A stretch of DNA of 5,993 bases, from assembly GCA_937910655.1 (NCBI GenBank), contig CALEMV010000317.1, positions 1 to 5,993 on the forward strand, read 5' to 3'. The stretch is from an uncultured Solobacterium sp. (GTDB lineage Bacteria; Bacillota_I; Bacilli_A; Erysipelotrichales; Erysipelotrichaceae). Made by a program: the position numbers and the translations under genes. The notes beneath the pieces were generated by a model. That model searched no databases, was not told the DNA's origin, and saw only the letters and a program-made list of their open reading frames with translations. Below, one piece after another: positions 1-4,471 of this stretch (positions are counted from its first letter, which is position 1; the number at the start of each line of letters is the position of its first letter).

Positions 1-72
1 ATCTAAAACAGCTAATGTTTCTTCATCTGCTTTGCCTTTTTTGCGGGCCAATGTATATTCAGTAAGTGACAT
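1..72 (-). CDS. Unrecognised protein, N-terminal 24 residues only (runs off left edge)
   Basis: Read on the minus strand, an ATG at 72-70 opens a frame that stays open to the window edge. It encodes MSLTEYTLARKKGKADEETL followed by AVLD. An AGGAGA ribosome binding site (plus-strand TCTCCT at 81-86) lies 8 nt upstream of the ATG, and a TATAAT lies further up, so this is a real gene start rather than a chance frame. The visible part is charged and probably helical, with no signal peptide or membrane segment. I do not recognise the family from so short a piece. It is transcribed divergently from the ogt gene. Confidence 0.7.
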   Translation of the reverse strand, partial: MSLTEYTLARKKGKADEETLAVLD

Positions 73-95
73 AAGTACTATCTCCTAGCGGTATT

Positions 96-124
96 ATTAT
101 ACTTGAATATTTAGTTATGGTCTA
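96..124 (-). promoter_or_regulatory. Probable sigma-A promoter of the left-edge gene
   Basis: On the minus strand, a perfect TATAAT (plus-strand ATTATA at 96-101) lies 17 bp from TAGACC (plus-strand 119-124), which matches the TTGACA consensus at 4 of 6 positions. Position and spacing fit the minus-strand gene starting at 72. The call rests on pattern only. Confidence 0.45.
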
Positions 125-141
125 ATTGCAAACTTACGATA

Positions 142-147
142 TATAAT
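142..147 (+). promoter_or_regulatory. Probable -10 element of ogt
   Basis: A perfect TATAAT sits 21 bp before the ogt ATG. No convincing -35 box is found 16-18 bp upstream: the positions expected for it (119-124) are the same ones that serve as the -35 of the divergent gene on the other strand. The two promoters may therefore overlap back to back. Confidence 0.35.
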
Positions 148-168
148 CACTAAAAAGGGGAAAGAAAA

Positions 169-657
169 ATGGCAGAATTTGTTCGGTATACATCTGTATT
201 GGGAGATATCACGATTGCAATCGAAAATGATACGCTAATCGGCTTATGGTTTGATGGACAAAAATATGATAGAGCAAATGTACAAGGGAAATTTACGCAA
301 GTTATTTCGCAAACTGCAACAGAAACGATGCAGTGGTTAGATGAATACTTCCAAGGGAAGCATCCTAAGATGAATCTAAAGCTTTCTCCTAAGGGTACTA
401 AATTTCAGCAAGCTGTATGGGAATGTTTATTAGCGATTCCTTATGGTCAAACAAGAACCTACAGTGATATCAAAGAACTGGTTTGCAAGAAATTAGGAAA
501 AGCTTCCATGTCAAACCAAGCAGTTGGAACAGCTATTGGGCATAATCCAATATCAATTATCATTCCATGTCATCGCGTGATTGGAAAAGATGGTAGTCTA
601 CATGGGTATGCAGGTGGTTTAGAGAAAAAGAGTTGGTTATTACAACATGAGAAATGA
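169..657 (+). CDS. ogt: Methylated-DNA--protein-cysteine S-methyltransferase (Ogt/AGT type)
   Basis: This is a suicide DNA repair protein that takes the alkyl group from O6-alkylguanine (and O4-alkylthymine in this family) onto its own cysteine. The active-site motif PCHRV lies at residues 133-137 with acceptor Cys134, followed by the family's GYAGGLEKK stretch (146-154). The DNA-binding helix-turn-helix region lies at about 77-128 and includes QAVWECLLAIPYGQTRTYSD (81-100), with Tyr98 where the human enzyme has its phosphate-rotating tyrosine. An N-terminal ribonuclease-like domain occupies about 1-75. At 162 residues it has the normal length of single-domain Ogt and lacks the Ada regulatory domain. 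The arginine-finger position of human AGT and E. coli Ogt (ARAVG/GRAVG) is Gln117 here (NQAVG); I recall QAVG in many Firmicute members, so activity is still expected. The start is set by AGGGGAAAG just upstream of ATG 169. It stands alone after a divergent promoter region, with no terminator before the CDF gene. Confidence 0.95.
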   Translation: MAEFVRYTSVLGDITIAIENDTLIGLWFDGQKYDRANVQGKFTQVISQTATETMQWLDEYFQGKHPKMNLKLSPKGTKFQQAVWECLLAIPYGQTRTYSDIKELVCKKLGKASMSNQAVGTAIGHNPISIIIPCHRVIGKDGSLHGYAGGLEKKSWLLQHEK

Positions 658-690
658 CTAAATCATAATCAGAACGAATTTTAGAAATGG

Positions 691-699
691 TGTTAGAAT
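691..699 (+). promoter_or_regulatory. Possible extended -10 promoter for the CDF transporter gene
   Basis: TGTTAGAAT fits the extended -10 pattern TGnTATAAT with one mismatch and lies 21 bp before the ATG at 721. No -35 box is seen. Because there is no terminator between ogt and this gene, transcription from the ogt promoter is an equally good explanation. Confidence 0.25.
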
Positions 700-720
700 A
701 ACTACATTCGAGGTAAAAAT

Positions 721-1821
721 ATGAATCGTAATCAAGAGATTATACGCACAAGTGTATTAGGAATTATTGTGAATTCAATGTTGGCTGGATTTAAGGTTGT
801 GGTTGGATTTTTATCTGGTTCTATCGCAATCATATTGGATGCGGTCAATAATGTATCGGATGCTTTTTCATCTATTATTACTATTATTAGTACAAAGCTT
901 GCTTCAAAAAGACCAGATCATAAGCATCCGTATGGATATGGTAGAGTTGAATACTTAAGTGCACTTGTCATATCTTTGATAATTATATATGCAGGTATTA
1001 CTTCTTTTGTGGAAGCTGTTAAGAGTATATTTAATCCGAGTATTCCAACGTATACAACAGTTGGACTAGTCATTATCTTTGTGGCGGTGCTTGCGAAGTT
1101 TTCAATGGGAATGTATGTAAAAAAGACTGGTGAGAGATTAAATTCTGGGTCACTTCTCGCCTCTGGGGAAGATAGCCGTATGGACTCTATAATTTCCGCA
1201 AGTACGATTTTGGCCGCATTATTGTTTATCTGGACGAATGTCGATATTAGTTCTTATCTTGCGGTCATTATCTCCATTATGATTATCAAAGCTGGCTATG
1301 AGATTGCGGCTTCTACGATATCTTCGATCTTGGGTGAACGTCCAGATAAGGAACTTACGAATCAAATAAAAAAGTTGGTTATGACTTTTCGTGAAGTACA
1401 TGGTGTATATGATTTGTTTTTGAATAATTATGGACCGAATAAGAATGTGGCATCTTTACATATTGAAGTAGATGATACGATGACTGCTGATGAGATTGAT
1501 GAATTACAGCGTAGAATCGAAGATAAGATTTATGATGAAACACATGTCTTCGTGACGGCAATTAGTGTGTATGCATACAACACAAAGGATGATGAGGCGA
1601 AGCATTTGTATAAAGAGATTCGAAAGATTGTTATGTCCGTAGAGTATGTCATCCAAATGCATGGATTCTTTGTACAGGGAAATGAAATACGTTTTGATAT
1701 TGTGATTGACTTTAATTGTGATAATCGTAAAGCGCTATATCAAGATATTTTGAAAAATGCACAAAATCATTATCCAGAGTATCCATTTAATACAATATTA
1801 AGTTGCGACATCCATGACTGA
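721..1821 (+). CDS. Cation diffusion facilitator (CDF) efflux transporter, probably Mn2+ type, with tandem C-terminal domains
   Basis: This is an inner-membrane proton-coupled divalent metal exporter. Six membrane segments are visible at about residues 11-32, 34-57, 78-100, 112-132, 146-171 and 176-200, with the family motif HPYGYGRVEY (69-78) between TM2 and TM3. The TM2 metal site is LDAVNNVSD with Asn43 and Asp47. The TM5 site is DSRMD with Asp151 and Asp155. This ND/DD set matches the manganese exporter MntE of streptococci rather than the HD/HD of zinc or the DD/HD of YiiP-type members. Mn2+ is therefore the favoured substrate, as an inference. At 366 residues the protein is longer than the usual 300. 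A normal ferredoxin-like cytosolic domain (about 207-287) is followed by a second, related copy (about 291-366). GAGG at 710-713 sets the ATG start. It lies 63 bp after ogt without a terminator, so the two may be co-transcribed. Its stop codon lies inside a terminator hairpin. Confidence 0.92.
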   Translation: MNRNQEIIRTSVLGIIVNSMLAGFKVVVGFLSGSIAIILDAVNNVSDAFSSIITIISTKLASKRPDHKHPYGYGRVEYLSALVISLIIIYAGITSFVEAVKSIFNPSIPTYTTVGLVIIFVAVLAKFSMGMYVKKTGERLNSGSLLASGEDSRMDSIISASTILAALLFIWTNVDISSYLAVIISIMIIKAGYEIAASTISSILGERPDKELTNQIKKLVMTFREVHGVYDLFLNNYGPNKNVASLHIEVDDTMTADEIDELQRRIEDKIYDETHVFVTAISVYAYNTKDDEAKHLYKEIRKIVMSVEYVIQMHGFFVQGNEIRFDIVIDFNCDNRKALYQDILKNAQNHYPEYPFNTILSCDIHD

Positions 1822-1833
1822 TGTCGTTATTTT
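1806..1833 (+). terminator. Rho-independent terminator overlapping the CDF stop codon
   Basis: The stem CGACATC (1806-1812) pairs with GATGTCG (1820-1826) around a 7-nt loop and is followed by TTATTTTTAT. The 5' arm encodes the last codons of the transporter, and the TGA stop (1819-1821) crosses from the loop into the 3' arm. The same stem recurs in the terminator after the SemiSWEET gene. Confidence 0.75.
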
Positions 1834-1878
1834 TATATTTGATACAAGTGAAAAAATCGTGAAATATCTACAAATTAT

Positions 1879-1908
1879 TTGACAATATTAGGAAGTATCT
1901 TTTAAAAT
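1879..1908 (+). promoter_or_regulatory. Sigma-A promoter of the SemiSWEET gene
   Basis: A perfect -35 box TTGACA (1879-1884) is followed after 18 bp by TAAAAT (1903-1908, 5 of 6 matches to TATAAT). AT-rich DNA lies upstream. This is the best promoter in the window, with an expected transcript start near 1915 and a leader of only about 25 nt. Confidence 0.75.
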
Positions 1909-1921
1909 AGGTCATATTGTC
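1881..1921. repeat. Perfect 8-bp inverted repeat bracketing the SemiSWEET promoter (candidate operator)
   Basis: GACAATAT (1881-1888) and its exact reverse complement ATATTGTC (1914-1921) are separated by 25 bp, giving 33 bp centre to centre (about three helical turns). The left arm overlaps the -35 box and the right arm covers the expected transcription start just ahead of the ribosome binding site. This is where a repressor would be expected to bind. No regulator gene is seen next to it, so the role is inferred from position alone. Confidence 0.4.
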
Positions 1922-1938
1922 GGAAGGAGTTAAATGAT

Positions 1939-2199
1939 ATGAAAAAGAAAATAAACACAATCGTAGGATCAATTGGTGCATTTGTTGGAATCTTCGTTTT
2001 CATCACTTATATCCCACAGATTATCGCAAACTTAAATGGTATAAAGGGACAACCACACCAGCCACTAACTGCAGCTGTTTCTTGTTTAATTTGGGTTATT
2101 TATGGTTGGACGAAGGAGCCAAAGAAGGATTATATCTTAATTATTCCAAATGCTTTTGGCGTTGTATTAGGATTCTTAACGTTCATAACAGCACTATAA
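1939..2199 (+). CDS. SemiSWEET family sugar transporter (three-helix PQ-loop protein)
   Basis: This small membrane protein is expected to dimerise to form a sugar uniporter, as known for bacterial SemiSWEETs. Its 86 residues match the family length. Three membrane helices are visible at about residues 7-31, 43-58 and 64-85. Helix 1 carries the PQ motif YIPQI (24-28), helix 2 carries CLIWVIYGW with Trp52, and helix 3 carries PNAFGVVLG with Asn71. The Trp and Asn correspond in kind to the substrate-pocket residues described for Leptospira SemiSWEET. The basic start MKKK suggests a cytosolic N-terminus. AAGGAG at 1924-1929, 9 nt before ATG 1939, gives a strong translation start. It has its own promoter and terminator, so it is a single-gene unit. 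The sugar cannot be told from sequence. Confidence 0.9.
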   Translation: MKKKINTIVGSIGAFVGIFVFITYIPQIIANLNGIKGQPHQPLTAAVSCLIWVIYGWTKEPKKDYILIIPNAFGVVLGFLTFITAL

Positions 2200-2210
2200 A
2201 TTGTTATATC

Positions 2211-2233
2211 CATTGTATAAATTTTATACAGTG
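2211..2233. repeat. Near-perfect palindrome between SemiSWEET and its terminator
   Basis: TGTATAAA (2214-2221) and TTTATACA (2223-2230) form a perfect 8-bp inverted repeat around a single T. It extends outward to 11 bp on each side (2211-2233) with one T-G wobble. It lies 12 bp after the SemiSWEET stop. One unpaired base is too tight for a normal RNA hairpin loop, although opening a few A-U pairs would allow one. The symmetry suits a dimeric protein site equally well. Function is unknown. Confidence 0.5.
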
Positions 2234-2238
2234 TTTGT

Positions 2239-2268
2239 AAAACGACATCAGTGATTGATGTCGTTTTT
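2239..2268 (+). terminator. Rho-independent terminator of the SemiSWEET gene
   Basis: The 12-bp stem AAAACGACATCA (2239-2250) pairs with TGATGTCGTTTT (2256-2267) around the loop GTGAT, and the T-run forms the end of the 3' arm. This is the strongest hairpin in the window. The stem core is identical to that of the terminator after the CDF gene. With a matching A-run on the 5' side it could work in both directions. Confidence 0.88.
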
Positions 2269-2315
2269 AAATGATCATGTGATATAGGGTGGTAGCCTAA
2301 TTATTTTTTTCATAT

Positions 2316-2321
2316 TACAAT
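2316..2321 (+). promoter_or_regulatory. Possible -10 element of the glycosyltransferase gene
   Basis: TACAAT (5 of 6 matches to TATAAT) lies 24 bp before the ATG at 2346, downstream of the SemiSWEET terminator, so a promoter is needed in this gap. The best -35 at 17 bp spacing is TAGCCT (2293-2298), a poor match. The 9-mer TACAATAGT and the upstream TTCATA also occur before the response regulator gene. Confidence 0.35.
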
Positions 2322-2334
2322 AGTAACGATAGAT

Positions 2335-2340
2335 AGGTGG
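2335..2340 (+). promoter_or_regulatory. Ribosome binding site that selects the glycosyltransferase start
   Basis: AGGTGG ends 5 nt before ATG 2346 and is one base from AGGAGG. The alternative GTG start at 2337 falls inside this site and has no good site of its own upstream, so ATG 2346 is preferred. Confidence 0.7.
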
Positions 2341-2345
2341 TAATT

Positions 2346-3374
2346 ATGAAAATATTGAGTATTGCCGTACCATGTTATAACTCACAGGACTACATGGAGC
2401 ACTGTGTAGAGACGTTATTAACTGGTGGTGAAAAAGTTGAAATTATTATCGTAGATGATGGATCTAAGGATGATACTGCAGCTATCGCTGATCGCCTAGC
2501 TGAAAAATATCCGACGATTGTTAAAGCCGTACACCAAGAGAATGGTGGACATGGTGAAGCTGTAAATACAGGTATTAAGAATGCGACTGGTGTATTCTTC
2601 AAGGTTGTAGATAGTGATGATTGGGTTGGTGAAGAAGCACTTGCGACATTACTTGAAAAACTAGAAATGTTTAGTAATAGTGGTGAAGATGCTGTAAATG
2701 TTCCTGACTTAGTACTATGTAACTATATCTATGACAAAGTAGGTGTAAAGAATAAGAAGGTAATTAACTATAAGGGTTATTTACCGCTTAACCGTACATT
2801 TACTTGGCAGGATGTAAAGAAGATGCCTCCAGGTAAGTATATGACCATGCATGCGTGCGTATATCGTACAGAAGTATTGCGTGAAAGTCAGTTGGTATTA
2901 CCTAAGCATACATTCTATGTAGATAATATCTATGTATTTAAACCTCTACCATTTGTAAAGAAGCTCTATTACTTAGATATTAATCTTTATCATTACTTCA
3001 TTGGTCGTGATGATCAATCTGTAAATGAAAAGGTAATGATTAAGAGACTCGACCAACAGTTACGTGTAAACAAGATTATGATTGATACGCTCAGTGCGTA
3101 TGATAAGTCTATTCCTAACTGCACGGAGTATATGTATTCTTACTTAGAGATTATCTCCGCAATTACTTCAGTTCTTGCGACATTATCTGGTACACCAGAA
3201 CATCTTGCGATGAAAGAAGATTTATGGAAGTACATGCAGGAAACAGATGCAGAGATTTATCAGAAGGTGCGTTATTCCTTCGTTGGTAGAGCGGTAAACC
3301 TTCCAGGTAAGTTTGGTCAGAGTGCATTGCTTGCAATTTATAAGCTTGCGCAAAAACTATATGGGTTTAACTAA
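2346..3374 (+). CDS. Family 2 glycosyltransferase (GT-A fold)
   Basis: This enzyme is predicted to move a sugar from a nucleotide-sugar donor onto a glycan or lipid acceptor at the cytosolic face of the membrane. Its 342 residues begin with the GT2 signature SIAVPCYNSQDYM (5-17), then the nucleotide-binding VDDGSKDDT (36-44), NGGHGEAVNTGI (66-77) and the metal-binding DxD in VVDSDDW (87-93, Asp89 and Asp91). The middle part contains MTMHACVYRTEVL and FYVDNIYVFKPLPFVKKLYY, and then YHYFIGRDDQSVNE, as in a Firmicute GT2 subgroup of unknown acceptor that I recall. There is no clear transmembrane segment. The C-terminal 30 residues (GKFGQSALLAIYKLAQKLYG) look amphipathic and may touch the membrane. 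Start ATG 2346 is chosen over GTG 2337 from the AGGTGG site. It has a terminator on each side, so it is a single-gene unit rather than part of a capsule or teichoic acid cluster. Donor and acceptor cannot be named. Confidence 0.9.
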   Translation: MKILSIAVPCYNSQDYMEHCVETLLTGGEKVEIIIVDDGSKDDTAAIADRLAEKYPTIVKAVHQENGGHGEAVNTGIKNATGVFFKVVDSDDWVGEEALATLLEKLEMFSNSGEDAVNVPDLVLCNYIYDKVGVKNKKVINYKGYLPLNRTFTWQDVKKMPPGKYMTMHACVYRTEVLRESQLVLPKHTFYVDNIYVFKPLPFVKKLYYLDINLYHYFIGRDDQSVNEKVMIKRLDQQLRVNKIMIDTLSAYDKSIPNCTEYMYSYLEIISAITSVLATLSGTPEHLAMKEDLWKYMQETDAEIYQKVRYSFVGRAVNLPGKFGQSALLAIYKLAQKLYGFN

Positions 3375-3396
3375 GCGGAATATCTCCGCTTTTTTT
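3373..3396 (+). terminator. Rho-independent terminator overlapping the glycosyltransferase stop codon
   Basis: The stem AAGCGGA (3373-3379) pairs with TCCGCTT (3385-3391) around the loop ATATC, followed by a run of T to 3396. The 5' arm starts within the TAA stop codon (3372-3374). Confidence 0.85.
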
Positions 3397-3430
3397 GAAG
3401 CAGTAAACGTGCATCATAGTGAAATTGGAG

Positions 3431-3436
3431 TATAAT
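3431..3436 (+). promoter_or_regulatory. Probable -10 element of the 79-residue protein gene
   Basis: A perfect TATAAT lies 41 bp before the ATG at 3478 and downstream of the glycosyltransferase terminator. No good -35 box lies 16-18 bp upstream. The expected leader of about 35 nt shows no obvious structure. Confidence 0.5.
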
Positions 3437-3477
3437 AAACCACAGTTTTATTTGAAACAGATAGGAGTGTAATCAAG

Positions 3478-3717
3478 ATGGATAAGACAGCAAAGATGAT
3501 TATTGAATTAGTACCTGATGAGGTTATGCATAAGATTCCTTTCTTTGTAAGAGGTCATGCGACAAAGGATACCGTTGCAAAGATTGCTAGGGAATATCCA
3601 GAACTATATGCCCAAGCGCAACAATGTGATGAGTTGCAGGGTGAACTAAAGGAACAACTCAGCAAAATCATTAACGATATCTTCGATCAGAAGATGAGAA
3701 AGCATGGATATAAATAA
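3478..3717 (+). CDS. Small protein of unknown function (79 residues)
   Basis: I do not recognise this family. The protein is soluble, highly charged and probably all helical, with no signal peptide, membrane segment or cysteine pair (a single Cys50). Residues 1-20 contain IIELVPDEVMHKIP, residues 28-47 look like a helix-turn-helix-sized pair of helices (TKDTVAKIAREYPELYAQAQ), and 50-76 form a charged helix with spaced L, I and F residues that could make a short coiled coil. It is very likely a real gene. AGGAG at 3463-3467 lies 10 nt before the ATG, a TATAAT lies upstream, a terminator overlaps the stop codon, and codon use resembles the neighbours. It forms its own transcription unit just before the two-component operon. 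A small regulator or adaptor is possible but unsupported. Confidence 0.8.
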   Translation: MDKTAKMIIELVPDEVMHKIPFFVRGHATKDTVAKIAREYPELYAQAQQCDELQGELKEQLSKIINDIFDQKMRKHGYK

Positions 3718-3738
3718 AAAAGGGGTAATCCCTTTTTT
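3716..3738 (+). terminator. Rho-independent terminator overlapping the small protein's stop codon
   Basis: Six A and three G (3716-3724) pair with three C and six T (3730-3738) around a 5-nt loop (GTAAT). The stem begins inside the TAA stop codon (3715-3717). The symmetrical A-run and T-run would allow action in either direction. The GC core is only 3 bp, so it may be leaky into the two-component genes. Confidence 0.75.
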
Positions 3739-3750
3739 GCGTTCATAGGG

Positions 3751-3756
3751 TACAAT
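3751..3756 (+). promoter_or_regulatory. Possible -10 element of the two-component operon
   Basis: TACAAT lies 55 bp before the ATG at 3812. No -35 box is recognisable, since the expected place falls in the preceding terminator. A second candidate, TAAAAT at 3791-3796, is too close to the start codon because transcription would begin within the ribosome binding site. A weak or activator-dependent promoter, or read-through, is possible. Confidence 0.3.
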
Positions 3757-3811
3757 AGTGGCATAGATACATTAACAAACCAACCTGTGATAAAATAAAG
3801 GCGGTGATAAT

Positions 3812-4471
3812 ATGAAAAAAGTAATCGCAATCGTTGAAGACGAAAAAGATTTAAATGAATTAGTAAAAAGATATCTAGAAAAAGAAGAATACGAAGTACG
3901 TTCGTATTTGGATTTTGATGAGGCTTATTCTCATACTTCTGATGAAGATGTACATCTATGGATTCTTGACATTATGCTAGGCGATAAGAGTGGATTTGAC
4001 CTCATTGAAGCTATCCGTTCCTATCGCTCTGAGGTACCTGTTATCTTTATGTCTGCACGTGATAAAGAATTTGACCGTATCATTGGCTTGGAAAAGGGTA
4101 GTGATGACTATATTACAAAGCCATTCTCTCCAAAAGAACTTGTGTTACGTGTCAATAACTTGATTCGTCGAATTTATAAAGATGAAGCGGAACATATCAA
4201 AGTTGATGGATATGAAATTGATGAAGCACAGAGAATTGTCATCGAAGATGATAAGCAGATTGATTTAACAACGAAAGAGTTTGAACTCTTAATGATGTTT
4301 GTGAATAATCGCGGTACTGCCTTCCCACGTGAACAAATTCTATCTCAAGTTTGGGAAGAGAATTATTTTGGTAGTGACCGTGTCGTAGATGATACGTTAC
4401 GTAGACTTAGAAAGAAAATGCCGAATTTAAGTATCCATACGATTTATGGATTCGGTTATAGGCTCGGATAA
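3812..4471 (+). CDS. OmpR/PhoB-family response regulator
   Basis: This is a DNA-binding regulator switched on by phosphorylation from the kinase encoded next to it. The receiver domain (about 1-120) has the acidic pocket Glu9-Asp10 (IVEDE), the phosphoacceptor Asp53 (ILDIMLG), the switch residue Ser81 (FMSARD) and the conserved Lys103 (ITKPFSP). A winged-helix domain (about 128-219) carries LTTKEFELLMMFVNNRG and the recognition region SDRVVDDTLRRLRKK (188-202), ending in IYGFGYRLG. At 219 residues it is full length for the family, and all catalytic residues are intact. AGGCGGTG, 6 nt before ATG 3812, is the ribosome binding site. The last A of its TAA stop is the first base of the kinase ATG. 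I cannot assign it to a named system such as CovR, LisR or PhoP from sequence alone. Confidence 0.95.
   Translation: MKKVIAIVEDEKDLNELVKRYLEKEEYEVRSYLDFDEAYSHTSDEDVHLWILDIMLGDKSGFDLIEAIRSYRSEVPVIFMSARDKEFDRIIGLEKGSDDYITKPFSPKELVLRVNNLIRRIYKDEAEHIKVDGYEIDEAQRIVIEDDKQIDLTTKEFELLMMFVNNRGTAFPREQILSQVWEENYFGSDRVVDDTLRRLRKKMPNLSIHTIYGFGYRLG

Noticed and set aside
1219..1561. Two 60-residue minus-strand open frames within the CDF gene
   Set aside because: They are antisense shadows of a clearly coding frame, with no ribosome binding site and unnatural composition (rich in His, Ser and Tyr).
1934..1942. Tiny overlapping start-stop (ATGATATGA) just before the SemiSWEET ATG
   Set aside because: It would encode two residues and lies too close to the AAGGAG site. 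The 9-nt spacing to ATG 1939 is better, so this is taken as chance.
2286..2307. Resemblance to a T-box antiterminator (GGGTGGTAGCC followed by a T-run) before the glycosyltransferase
   Set aside because: Only the GGTGG-like core matches loosely. There is no upstream specifier stem, the gap is under 80 nt after the previous terminator, and the gene is not amino-acid related. The local TAGG/CCTA stem is only 4 bp, too weak for a terminator.
2337..2345. GTG start adding three residues to the glycosyltransferase
   Set aside because: The GTG lies within the AGGTGG ribosome binding site for ATG 2346 and has no good site of its own. MKILSIAVP is the normal beginning for this family.
2390..2602. A 70-residue minus-strand open frame within the glycosyltransferase gene
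   Set aside because: It is antisense to the conserved GT2 motifs, has no promoter or ribosome binding site, and is explained as a shadow frame.
3739..3811. Possible riboswitch or structured leader before the response regulator
   Set aside because: The gap is about 70 nt, AT-rich, without a conserved hairpin or a known aptamer motif. It is treated as an ordinary promoter and leader.
2346..4471. A glycan biosynthesis cluster regulated by the two-component system
   Set aside because: The glycosyltransferase and the 79-residue gene each have their own terminator, and no other glycan genes are present. Adjacency alone does not support a joint system.
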